Positions 1 through 7,525 of a stretch of 64,000 nt of DNA are shown here, piece after piece. Position 1 is the first letter of the stretch, and each line of letters starts with the position of its first letter. The notes beneath the pieces were generated by a model, which was not told the DNA's origin, made no database searches, and saw only the letters and a program-made list of their open reading frames with translations. The position numbers and the translations under genes were made by a program. This DNA is from Ignavibacteria bacterium. Its GTDB lineage: Bacteria; Bacteroidota; Ignavibacteria; UBA10030. The stretch lies in the NCBI GenBank assembly GCA_016873805.1, contig VGVZ01000004.1:1-64000 (forward strand), read 5' to 3'.

Positions 1-120
1 GTTCGCTCATGGGAGCAACAGCGTAACCGTCATCGAACCACCATCTCGTGGCGCTTTACCACGAACCGGGCACGAGAAACCATGGCCCGGCATTATGCCA
101 ATGTCACACAATCATCGTAA
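1..120 (+). CDS. IS630-family transposase, C-terminal fragment (cut by window start)
   Basis: Frame 1 is open from the first base to a TAA at 118-120, giving 39 codons. The residues read W-E-Q-Q-R-N, then T-I-S-W-R-F-T-T, then A-R and R-H-Y. This matches the usual end of IS630 (Tc1/mariner-like) transposases, where a W/RN block is followed by TI-W-FTT--AR--L-RLY. Only the tail is visible, so I cannot tell whether the upstream gene is intact. Eight bases after the stop lies a CTAG site holding a miniature element. IS630 elements insert at TA, preferring CTAG, so the neighbour may be mobilised by this kind of enzyme (inference). Recognition is from memory of the family. Confidence 0.65.
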   Translation, partial: VRSWEQQRNRHRTTISWRFTTNRARETMARHYANVTQSS

Positions 121-130
121 CAGTCCACTA

Positions 131-253
131 GTGCCGCTCCCAAGAATAAATATTGTGTTTTGATGCGGGATCGGTTAATGGGAGCGAGCACTAGTGCTCG
201 TTCCAACTTGATGCTCGATGATAGGACACAAGATTGCTTTGTTGGAACGGCAC
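131..253 (+). mobile_element. Twin-hairpin miniature inverted-repeat element, copy 1
   Basis: A 123-bp element beginning GTGCCG and ending CGGCAC, flanked on both sides by TA (129-130 and 254-255) inside CTAG sites. It consists of two homologous hairpin units, 131-191 and 194-253, in inverted orientation and joined by a central TA within the palindrome GAGCACTAGTGCTC (186-199). Each unit has about 12-bp arms with one bulged T. A second copy in reverse orientation lies at 59849-59971 and differs at only five positions by my alignment. It encodes nothing convincing. The TA duplications and CTAG targets fit IS630/mariner-type mobilisation. Confidence 0.85.
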
Positions 254-281
254 TAGCAATCACATCGGAGCGCGTGCTGTC

Positions 282-803
282 ATGTCTGCCCGCGAAATTC
301 TACTGCTCGGAAATCCAACGCTGCGCAACATCTGCGCACCGGTGCGAAATCTCCGTTCAACCGAGATCCGGAATGTTATCGGAGATCTTCACGACACGCT
401 CGATCGATTTCGCAAAACTCACGGATTCGGCCGAGGGATCGCCGCGCCGCAAATCGGCTCTCCGATTCGAATCATATACATCGATTGTGAATACCGCGGC
501 GCACTGATCAATCCAACCATTACAAAAAAGAGCAGAAGGAAATTCATGCTCTGGGACGATTGCTTTTCCTTTCCCGACATTCTCGTGAAACTGGAGAGGA
601 ATTACTCGGTTGAAGTGAGGTTCACCGATGAATCGGGAAAACGTCGGTCGATCAAGGCGAGCGCGGCATTCTCCGAGCTCCTCCAACACGAGATCGACCA
701 TCTCGATGGGATTCTGGCGATCGACCGTGCGATCGATTCGAAACACATCATTCTGAGAAGCGAATACGACAAGATCCGTCATCCGACTAGACTCGTGCTG
801 TAG
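282..803 (+). CDS. def: Peptide deformylase (divergent motif 2)
   Basis: 173 aa. Removes the N-formyl group from new proteins in the cytoplasm. All three deformylase motifs are present: G-x-G-x-A-A-x-Q (residues 50-57), the metal cysteine in W-D-D-C-F-S-F (Cys94, in place of the usual E-G-C-L-S), and H-E-I-D-H (136-140). The metal ligands Cys94, His136 and His140 and the catalytic Glu137 are therefore kept. I chose the ATG at 282, after a GGAG about 12 bases upstream. An earlier ATG in frame at 234 would start inside the miniature element and add 16 meaningless residues. The altered motif 2 suggests a type-2/3-like or specialised deformylase. No fmt gene is next to it. Confidence 0.85.
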   Translation: MSAREILLLGNPTLRNICAPVRNLRSTEIRNVIGDLHDTLDRFRKTHGFGRGIAAPQIGSPIRIIYIDCEYRGALINPTITKKSRRKFMLWDDCFSFPDILVKLERNYSVEVRFTDESGKRRSIKASAAFSELLQHEIDHLDGILAIDRAIDSKHIILRSEYDKIRHPTRLVL

Positions 804-838
804 GATGATCGGGGGATGGTGTGCGGCGGAGAGGAGTA

Positions 839-1004
839 ATGATGGAACGACAGTTGCTAAGCGATGAGAAAAAAACATCCCACTTTTGGCAGAACGAATA
901 GATCTCCATCCCGATATCGATATCCGTTGGAACACCGTGACGTTGGTGGTTTCCACGCCGCCAGCGAAATGCAGGATGCGCTGGATCAACTCGATGATGA
1001 ATAG
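839..1004 (+). pseudogene. Decayed pterin-4a-carbinolamine dehydratase remnant
   Basis: A good Shine-Dalgarno (GAGAGGAG, 829-836) precedes ATGATG at 839, but the frame stops after 20 codons. Fragments of a pterin carbinolamine dehydratase (PhhB/PCD) are spread over three frames. They are an N-terminal L-L-S-D-E-K piece, then a block reading L-A-E-R-I-D-L-H-P-D-I-D-I-R-W-N followed by T-V-T-L-V-V-S-T, then a shifted tail H-A-A-S-E-M-Q-D-A-L-D-Q ending at TAG 1002-1004. The H-P-D-I-D-I-R-W-N-x-V-T-L-x-x-S-T core is the family signature around the active site. About 40-50 central residues are missing and two frame changes are needed, so this is a dead gene. Confidence 0.6.
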
Positions 1005-1058
1005 TCCATCCGCATCGAATACGCATCATAAACGAAACGCGACGATTTGCCAATTCCG

Positions 1059-2018
1059 ATGATTGAAAACCTTCTCGATCCGGTGATTCTCTTTTTCGCG
1101 ATGGGACTTCTCGCGGGTCTGCTCAAATCGGATCTGCGCCTGCCCGAAGCGATCTACGAAGTGATCAGTATCTTTCTGCTCATGGCCATCGGGCTGAAAG
1201 GGGGAGTGCAGCTTGCGAAAACGAATATCGCCCTTATCCTTCTTCCCGTTGGCGTGACTGTTCTCCTGGGACTGTCGATCCCGCTGATCGCGTATCCCAT
1301 TCTGCGAAAGCTTGGGAAATTCAACGAGGCCGATTCGGCGGCCATTGCCGCGCACTACGGCTCGGTGAGTGCAGTGACCTTCGCGGTGGTGCAGACCTAT
1401 CTGGAACGACTCTTGGTCGCGTATGAGGAGTATGTCACGGTGCTCCTGGTTGTGCTGGAGATTCCAGCGATCGCGATGGGGATCCTCATCGCACGGATGA
1501 AAACACGCAAACACACCATCGACTACGGTCTGCTCTTTCACGAAGTATTCCTGGGCAAGAGCATCTATTTGCTGATTGCGGGTTTGCTTGTCGGATGGGC
1601 GGCCGGTCCGGAGCGCATCGAACCCGTTGCTCCCCTCTTCTTTGATCTCTTCAAGGCAGCCCTCGCGTTCTTCCTGCTCGAAATGGGACTCGTTGCCGCC
1701 CGACGGATCTCGGATCTCAGGCGCGTCGGACTCTTCCTGATCGGTTTTGGTATTCTGATGCCGATCGTATCAGCCGTCATCGGAACGCTCTTCGGCTATC
1801 TTGCAGGGCTTTCGCTTGGAGGATCGGTCGTCCTTGCGACGCTCTCGGCGAGCGCCTCCTATATCGCCGCCCCAGCGGCGATGCGCATCGCTGTGCCTCA
1901 GGCAAATCCTACGTTGTATCTCACGGCATCGTTGGGAATCACATTTCCATTCAACCTCCTGTTTGGTATTCCGCTTTACCACTGGATGGGAGCAATCCTG
2001 TATTCGATGGGAGGATAG
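1059..2018 (+). CDS. sbtA: Sodium-dependent bicarbonate transporter SbtA family
   Basis: About 319 aa, hydrophobic throughout with roughly ten membrane segments. The N-terminus (N-L-L-D-P-V-I-L-F-F, then L-K-S-D-L-R-L-P-E-A-I-Y and L-M-A-I-G-L-K-G-G) is the signature of the SbtA (DUF897) family, best known as the high-affinity Na+/HCO3- symporter of cyanobacteria. The next gene, 11 bases downstream, is a small PII-like protein of the SbtB type, which binds and regulates SbtA in known systems. I use ATG 1059; a TTG at 1047 in frame is also possible. Bicarbonate as substrate is inferred from the family. In a non-phototroph it would serve carboxylases or pH balance. Confidence 0.85.
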   Translation: MIENLLDPVILFFAMGLLAGLLKSDLRLPEAIYEVISIFLLMAIGLKGGVQLAKTNIALILLPVGVTVLLGLSIPLIAYPILRKLGKFNEADSAAIAAHYGSVSAVTFAVVQTYLERLLVAYEEYVTVLLVVLEIPAIAMGILIARMKTRKHTIDYGLLFHEVFLGKSIYLLIAGLLVGWAAGPERIEPVAPLFFDLFKAALAFFLLEMGLVAARRISDLRRVGLFLIGFGILMPIVSAVIGTLFGYLAGLSLGGSVVLATLSASASYIAAPAAMRIAVPQANPTLYLTASLGITFPFNLLFGIPLYHWMGAILYSMGG

Positions 2019-2029
2019 ATCGATCGCTC

Positions 2030-2326
2030 ATGGAGAAGAAAAAGCTTGTCACCATCGTCACCGAGTCTATTCTCGAGAAGAAGATCGCGAAAGATGTTCT
2101 TCGATTGGGAGCTCACGGATACACCATCACCGAGGCAAGCGGTCAGGGGGAACGCGGAATGCGGAGCTCCGATTGGGAACAGAGCAGAAACATCCGCGTC
2201 GAAGTTGTGTGCGACAACACGATCGCAGAGACGATCATCGAATACATGGCGCAGACGTACTATGAGGACTACGCAATGATTGTCTTTGTCCATGAGGTCG
2301 AGGTTGTGCGGCCGGAAAAATTCTGA
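2030..2326 (+). CDS. sbtB: PII-like regulatory protein, SbtB type
   Basis: 98 aa with the ferredoxin-like PII core: a V-T-I-V-T-E-S strand, then L-G-A-H-G-Y-T-I, the region corresponding to the T-loop around G-Q-G-E-R-G-M-R, and a C-terminal E-Y-M-A-Q-T-Y-Y. It lacks the Tyr-uridylylation T-loop motif of GlnB. It follows sbtA by 11 bases, the usual arrangement of SbtB, which senses adenine nucleotides including cAMP in characterised cyanobacterial systems and controls the transporter. The C-terminus ends soon after the last strand, without the Cys-containing C-loop of some SbtB proteins, so redox control is not expected here. Function is inferred from size, fold motifs and position. Confidence 0.8.
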   Translation: MEKKKLVTIVTESILEKKIAKDVLRLGAHGYTITEASGQGERGMRSSDWEQSRNIRVEVVCDNTIAETIIEYMAQTYYEDYAMIVFVHEVEVVRPEKF

Positions 2327-2414
2327 CGGCCTCCGTTCCCCCCCTGCGCGCCTTCCTTGTCCAAGATTCCTCCGTTGCACATGGTGAGACTTCTTGGTAT
2401 GTTTCCCCCTGCGT

Positions 2415-2996
2415 ATGACGAAAACACAGAGTGACCTTCTCGAGCTGTTTCGATCGACTAATGCACTGCTGGAGGGGCATTTTCAACTGACCTCGGGGCT
2501 GCACAGTCCTCACTACTTCCAGTGTGCGAAAGTGCTCCAATATCCTGAGCACCTGACGCTCTTGGCTGGAATGATCGCAGAGCGCTTCGTTCATGAATCC
2601 ATTGACGTCGTCGTTTCTCCCGCATTGGGAGGGATCGTCGTGGGAACGGAGGTCGGACGTCAGCTCGGCAAGCGGACGATCTTCGGCGAGCGCAAAGACG
2701 GCGTGATGTCGCTCCGACGCGGTTTTGATCTCACGAAGAATGAACGGGCACTTGTGGTGGAAGATGTTGTGACGACAGGGGGTTCGGTGTTTGAGGTCCT
2801 CGCGCTCGTGAAGCAGGCCGGGGCAGTTCCCGCAGGAGTTGGATTCATCGTTGACCGAAGCAACGGGAAGGTGAAATTCGAGACCACCCAGTATGCCGTT
2901 CTCGCGCTCGATGTTGTGACATATCAGCCCGACATGTGCCCGCTCTGCAAATCACGCACGCCGATCACCAAACCGGGGAGCCGCGGGGATTTCTAA
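2415..2996 (+). CDS. pyrE: Orotate phosphoribosyltransferase
   Basis: 193 aa. Joins orotate and PRPP to give orotidine 5'-monophosphate in de novo pyrimidine synthesis. The PRPP-binding loop is clear ([13 protein letters not shown]), as is the catalytic loop region [13 protein letters not shown]. The C-terminal C-P-L-C pair with K-P-G-S-R is common in the longer PyrE proteins. I chose ATG 2415; an upstream TTG at 2394 adds seven non-family residues. No other pyr genes lie here, though a pyrimidine salvage phosphorylase is 2.5 kb downstream. Confidence 0.92.
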   Translation: MTKTQSDLLELFRSTNALLEGHFQLTSGLHSPHYFQCAKVLQYPEHLTLLAGMIAERFVHESIDVVVSPALGGIVVGTEVGRQLGKRTIFGERKDGVMSLRRGFDLTKNERALVVEDVVTTGGSVFEVLALVKQAGAVPAGVGFIVDRSNGKVKFETTQYAVLALDVVTYQPDMCPLCKSRTPITKPGSRGDF

Positions 2997-3015
2997 CGCA
3001 CCAAAGGGAGTGTGA

Positions 3016-4149
3016 ATGGACTTCAACAGGCTTCGAGAATTCATCGGGGACGAATTGCTCTACCACGTCGTGGTCGCCGTCATCCTGTTCCTTGTTGTGA
3101 CGGCGTTCGGCTGGATCTTCAAACGCTTTCTCAACACGATCGGTCGAAGGCTGATCGCCAAGACAAAGAGCGATCTGGATGATATGATCGTCGACATTCT
3201 TGTGCAGAATGTGAAGTGGTTTGCATTGGTTCTCGCGTTCTACCTTTCCGCGGAGGAAATCACCAAAGCGATTCCTCCGGAGAACACGATGGCGCTCAAA
3301 TTCCTGAGCTACTTCAACGGAATTGTCTTCGTTGTGTTCGTGATTGTAGTCACGGGAATCGTGATTCGAATTGCGGACTCGTCGGTAAAATACGCGATCG
3401 AGAATCACGCAAAACGGATCAACACGAGGATCAATGAAGCGCTGCTTCCTCTCATCAATCGTGTGCTGAATATTGCCATCATCCTGATCGCTGTGATTAT
3501 TGTCCTCAATCATTTCGGTCAGGATGTCAGCAGTCTCGTCGTCTCACTCGGTGTCGGTTCGCTGGCGATCGCGTTGGCTGCGCAGGATACCCTCGCAAAC
3601 ATGATTGCCGGATTTGTGATCATGATGGATCGGCCGTTCCGGGTGGGAGATCGCATCAAGTTGCCCTCCGGAGAGATAGGCGATGTCTCCGAAATCGGTA
3701 TCCGGAGCACGAAGATCCTCGACTTCGACAACAACGTGATTGTTCACCCGAACGCGGAACTGATCAAGAGCAAAATTGTCAACTATTCGTACCCGGAAGA
3801 GATCATTCGGGTCATTGTTGAGGTCGGCGTGGCATATGGAACCGAAATCGACAAGGCTCGGTATATCATGCTCGACGCAGCGCGGAATCACCCGAATGTG
3901 CTCAAAGATCCCATTCCGGAAGTGTTCGTCATCGATCTCGCCGAATCGTCTGTCAATCTGCGCCTCGTCGCGAGGACGGATGATTTCCGAAAGAAGTTCC
4001 TGACCGAAACGATGCTCCGCGAACAAATCTATAACGCATTCAGAGCCGATGGGGTCGAGATCCCCTTCCCGCAGCGCGTTCTCTACGTTCGCGAACAACG
4101 CAATGGAATCACTCAAACTCGTCAAAAGCGAAAAACGGTACGCCGGTAA
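3016..4149 (+). CDS. MscS-family mechanosensitive ion channel
   Basis: 377 aa inner-membrane protein. Four hydrophobic segments occupy about the first 190 residues. The last ends in the pore helix S-L-G-V-G-S-L-A-I-A-L-A-A-Q-D-T-L-A-N, followed by the beta domain with F-R-V-G-D-R-I-K-L, as in MscS. The C-terminal third is the mixed alpha/beta cytoplasmic domain ending in I-P-F-P-Q-R, also characteristic. It should release solutes on osmotic downshock. The start is backed by GGGAG nine bases upstream. Its 3' end overlaps the following NUDIX gene by 47 bases, so the two are probably co-transcribed. It is longer than E. coli MscS, with an extra N-terminal helix pair. Confidence 0.9.
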   Translation: MDFNRLREFIGDELLYHVVVAVILFLVVTAFGWIFKRFLNTIGRRLIAKTKSDLDDMIVDILVQNVKWFALVLAFYLSAEEITKAIPPENTMALKFLSYFNGIVFVVFVIVVTGIVIRIADSSVKYAIENHAKRINTRINEALLPLINRVLNIAIILIAVIIVLNHFGQDVSSLVVSLGVGSLAIALAAQDTLANMIAGFVIMMDRPFRVGDRIKLPSGEIGDVSEIGIRSTKILDFDNNVIVHPNAELIKSKIVNYSYPEEIIRVIVEVGVAYGTEIDKARYIMLDAARNHPNVLKDPIPEVFVIDLAESSVNLRLVARTDDFRKKFLTETMLREQIYNAFRADGVEIPFPQRVLYVREQRNGITQTRQKRKTVRR

Positions 4150-4669
4150 AGTATTTGATCTGGTCGTCGACGAGATCGAATACCCGTCGGGAAATCGGGC
4201 GATTCGTGAGGTGGCTGAACACCCCGGGGGAGCTGTCGTCGTCGCTCTGAGCGAGCACGACGAAATCCTTCTCGTGCGCCAGTACCGATACCCGATGAAG
4301 GAATTTCTCTACGAACTCCCTGCCGGAAGACTCTCGCCGGGAGAAGACCCCGGGGAATGCGCCGCTCGGGAACTTGAAGAGGAAACGGGGTATCGCGCGC
4401 AATCGCTCCATCACCTCCTCTCGTTTTATACATCTCCCGGATTCTGCAGCGAACGCCTCCATATCTTCCTCGCCGAGACGCTGGAAAGCACGGGCAAGGG
4501 ACAACAACTTGAGGAAGGGGAACTCTCTCTCACATACGGTTGGATTCCTCTGGCCGATGCAATCGAAATGATCAGGCGCGGTGAAATTGTCGACAGCAAG
4601 ACCATTTGCGGCATCTTCATGCTGAAGCTGCATCTCGATTCGGCCCCCCAGTCCACTGGAGCGAGGTAA
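4103..4669 (+). CDS. NUDIX hydrolase, ADP-ribose pyrophosphatase type
   Basis: 188 aa. The NUDIX box is complete: G-R-L-S-P-G-E, then R-E-L-E-E-E-T-G-Y, matching GX5EX7REUXEEXGU. The N-terminal region (K-V-F-D-L-V-V-D-E-I-E-Y-P-S-G) and the Q-Y-R-Y-P motif are those of the ADP-ribose/NudF-like subfamily, so it probably cleaves ADP-ribose to AMP and ribose 5-phosphate. The start at 4103 lies inside the end of the mscS gene; a longer frame opens at 4049 but the extra residues are not family-like. Substrate is inferred. Confidence 0.88.
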   Translation: MESLKLVKSEKRYAGKVFDLVVDEIEYPSGNRAIREVAEHPGGAVVVALSEHDEILLVRQYRYPMKEFLYELPAGRLSPGEDPGECAARELEEETGYRAQSLHHLLSFYTSPGFCSERLHIFLAETLESTGKGQQLEEGELSLTYGWIPLADAIEMIRRGEIVDSKTICGIFMLKLHLDSAPQSTGAR

Positions 4670-4774
4670 TCCCCGATTGTCGAACTCCCGGAACACCATC
4701 GCGGCCTCCGGACCGTGTAACCCCCGGTTCGCCGGCAAGGGATTCTCCGGCAAACAACGAGGAGTGAGTGTTCG

Positions 4775-5449
4775 ATGAAGATACGAGCGATTCTTTTTGG
4801 CGCCACGGGAATGGTTGGCGAGGGAGTTCTTCACGAATGGCTCAAGCATCCAGAAACCGAATCCGTGCTCGTCATCGGCAGACGTTCATGTGGCGTTATC
4901 CACGAGAAGCTCAAGGAAATCGTGCACGGGGATTTCTCCGATCTCAAGTCTCTCGCAGACCGGCTCAAGGAATATCATGCGTGTTTTTTCTGCCTTGGGA
5001 TATCGGCGCTTGGCCGGAGGGAAGCTGAGTACCGAAGGGTCACGGTTGATCTCACGATGGCGGCGGCCCGCACGTTGTTGCCTCTGAATCCTCACATGAC
5101 GTTCTGCTACGTCTCAGGTGCAGGCACGGACAGCACTGAAAAGGGGAGATTGATGTGGGCGAGAGTCAAAGGGGAGACTGAGAATCGACTGTTGAATCTT
5201 GGATTCAAAGCGGCCTACATGTTCAGGCCTGGGTACATTCAGCCGACAAAGGGATTGAAAAACACGTACACGATCTACTAGATCGTCGGGCCCCTGTTTC
5301 CTCTCTGGAAGGCTTTGTTCCCGCACTACGTGTGCACACTTGAACAGCTTGGCGTGGCCATGATTCGTGCGGCACGCGTGGGTTGCCGGAAACAAATTCT
5401 CGAGAGCAACGACATCGTTCACCTAGCGTCTGCCACACAAGAGATCTAG
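4775..5449 (+). pseudogene. NAD(P)-binding epimerase-like gene interrupted by an in-frame TAG
   Basis: The first 168 codons form a Rossmann-fold protein: G-A-T-G-M-V-G-E-G-V near the N-terminus, V-I-G-R-R, Y-V-S-G-A-G-T-D-S, and M-F-R-P-G-Y-I-Q-P. A TAG at 5279-5281 stops it after N-T-Y-T-I-Y. The same frame then stays open for 55 more codons (I-V-G-P-L-F-P-L-W-K, then L-F-P-H-Y-V, E-Q-L-G-V-A-M-I, to TAG 5447-5449), which is the normal C-terminus of this family of about 220 aa. A strong GAGGAG precedes the start. This is a nonsense-split gene or a sequencing error. The N-terminal part may still be made. Confidence 0.75.
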
Positions 5450-5511
5450 CCGGCGTCGCCTGTCCTTCAGGCTGTCTTTCACTATGATCATCACTCTATC
5501 GACTGGAAGAT

Positions 5512-6861
5512 ATGAATGCTGCTGAGCTGATACGGAAAAAAAGAAACGGGAAGGAGCTCGACGCGAAGGAATTGGAGTACCTTATCGGTGCGTACGTGTC
5601 AGGAGAGGTCCCCGACTATCAAATGTCGGCGTTTCTCATGGCGTGTTACTTCCGTGGGATGACGCCTCAAGAAACGATCACCCTGACACGCTTGATGCTC
5701 TATTCGGGTCGGACGATCGATCTCTCCGATATTCCGGGGCTGAAAGTCGACAAACATTCGACGGGCGGGGTGGGAGACAAAGTCTCGCTGATTCTCGCGC
5801 CCATCGTGGCATCGTGTGGTATCCCGGTGCCGATGATCTCGGGGCGAGGACTCGGCCATACCGGAGGCACGTTGGACAAGCTTGAATCGATACCAGGATT
5901 TCGAACCTCGTTGTCTATTGAAGAGTACCGCGACGTGATCAAGAAAGTCGGCGTGGTGATGATCGGTCAAACCAACGAGATTGTGCCGGCAGACAAAAAA
6001 ATGTATGCCCTGCGAGACGTCACGGCAACCGTCGAATGCATTCCGCTCATCGCCGGCAGTATCATGAGCAAGAAACTTGCGGAAGGGATCGATGCGCTTG
6101 TCCTTGACATCAAAACCGGTCGCGGTGCGTTCATGCAGAAGTACACTGACGCGCGGGAGCTCGGGAAAACTCTTGTGGCTATCGGCAACGATTTTGGGAA
6201 GGAGACGATCGGATTTCTGACCGACATGAATCAGCCGCTTGGAACTGCGATTGGAAACTGGCTGGAAGTGGTCGAATCGGTCGAATGTCTCGCCGCCCTC
6301 AAGGGGGTGAACGACGGATCAACCGATCTGATGGAGGTCACGCACGTTCTCTCCGGGGCGATGATCATGCTGGGCAAGAAGGCCGCTTCTCTCGAGGAGG
6401 GGATCGAGCAAAGTCGGGAGGCCGTTTCGTCGGGACGCGCGCTGGAGAAATTCAAACAGATGGTGACGATTCAGGGAGGGGATCGACGTGTCATTGAACA
6501 ACTCGACTCCTATCCGAAGGCCCGATGTCCATTTGAGGTGAGAGCGACGACGAGCGGATATGTGACCGCGATCGATTCGCTCGAGCTGGGCATGACAGGG
6601 ATTGCCCTGGGAGCCGGACGCCAACGCGTCGATGACCGGATCGATCCCAAAGCGGGAATGATCCTGGAAAAAAAGATCGGTGATTCCGTGGGGGCTGGAG
6701 AAATCATCGTCCGGGCGTTTACAGACCGCGACGATGCGGTCGAGTCTGCGCAGACGCGCATTCACAGTGCATTCGCGATTAGGGAGACGCGAGTGATCAA
6801 ACCCGCATTGATTCACGAGATGATTTCTCGTGACGGCATCCAATCATGGAACAAGGCGTAG
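5512..6861 (+). CDS. deoA: Thymidine/pyrimidine-nucleoside phosphorylase
   Basis: 449 aa, full length for the family. Splits thymidine or uridine with phosphate to give the base and (deoxy)ribose 1-phosphate. The family signature S-G-R-G-L-G-H-T-G-G-T-L-D-K-L-E is present at about residues 108-123, preceded by the phosphate-binding K-H-S-T-G-G-V-G-D-K. The alpha domain, the hinge and the C-terminal alpha/beta domain (A-G-E-I-I-V-R-A) are all present. GGAAGA sits just before ATG 5512. It stands alone, with only nine bases to the convergent DUF192 gene. Whether it prefers thymidine or uridine cannot be told by eye. Confidence 0.92.
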   Translation: MNAAELIRKKRNGKELDAKELEYLIGAYVSGEVPDYQMSAFLMACYFRGMTPQETITLTRLMLYSGRTIDLSDIPGLKVDKHSTGGVGDKVSLILAPIVASCGIPVPMISGRGLGHTGGTLDKLESIPGFRTSLSIEEYRDVIKKVGVVMIGQTNEIVPADKKMYALRDVTATVECIPLIAGSIMSKKLAEGIDALVLDIKTGRGAFMQKYTDARELGKTLVAIGNDFGKETIGFLTDMNQPLGTAIGNWLEVVESVECLAALKGVNDGSTDLMEVTHVLSGAMIMLGKKAASLEEGIEQSREAVSSGRALEKFKQMVTIQGGDRRVIEQLDSYPKARCPFEVRATTSGYVTAIDSLELGMTGIALGAGRQRVDDRIDPKAGMILEKKIGDSVGAGEIIVRAFTDRDDAVESAQTRIHSAFAIRETRVIKPALIHEMISRDGIQSWNKA

Positions 6862-6870
6862 GTGGGCGCG

Positions 6871-7440
6871 CTACAGTCGCCTCCACTCGATTTTGTCTCC
6901 CACGCGAATGCCGTGCTTGCTCGTGAAACCAGCATTTACTTCGATCACATATTTCCCCGGTTCGGTCGATTCGTATCCCTGTTCTGATCCGGGGATTGTG
7001 TTTTTGTGGATTGTCACAATCTGATTGCGCGAGTTCGCGAAGATCATGTCGAGGGGAATCTTCGTGTTCTTCATCCAGAATGAGAGCATTTCGTCCGATC
7101 GGAAGATGAAGAACATCCCCTGATTGGGTTCAAGCCGTTCGCGGTACATGAGTCCCAGTGTGCGCCGATCGACGTTGTCAGCGATCTCGACGTCGATTGT
7201 GGTGATAAAGGTATTGCTCGCCGAGATGAATGTGACTTCCCCCTCCCTCCTGAACTCAAATTCCGTCCGGACGGGATTCGGAGAAGGACGTTGTTGAATC
7301 GGCTGGTTCGACGAGGGGATGACGAATACGGCGACGACAATCGCGGCAAGAAGAATCACCGCGCCCCCAATCCACGGGGAGGTCTTGTTTGTATTCCGTG
7401 GTTTGCCGGACTCCGGTCGTTGGTGTCGCTTCTGTTTCAT
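6871..7440 (-). CDS. Membrane-anchored DUF192 protein
   Basis: 189 aa. A basic N-terminus is followed by one hydrophobic segment (about residues 24-41), then a linker and a DUF192 domain carrying L-M-Y-R-E-R-L, N-Q-G-M-F-F-I-F and F-W-M-K-N-T-K-I-P-L-D-M-I-F. The domain therefore faces the periplasm. The family is widespread and structurally known but has no settled function. Convergent with deoA. Confidence 0.85.
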   Translation of the reverse strand: MKQKRHQRPESGKPRNTNKTSPWIGGAVILLAAIVVAVFVIPSSNQPIQQRPSPNPVRTEFEFRREGEVTFISASNTFITTIDVEIADNVDRRTLGLMYRERLEPNQGMFFIFRSDEMLSFWMKNTKIPLDMIFANSRNQIVTIHKNTIPGSEQGYESTEPGKYVIEVNAGFTSKHGIRVGDKIEWRRL

Positions 7441-7525
7441 CGTGTCGTTCTCAATAGGTGCAGTAGAAGATAGGAATTCCTGAAACCAGAATCACGCGTT
7501 TCGAGATCAGCGAGAGTGAAAATCC

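Noticed and set aside
160-507. A 115-codon plus-strand frame overlapping the miniature element and def
   Set aside because: Its first part is element sequence and the rest is out of frame with peptide deformylase.
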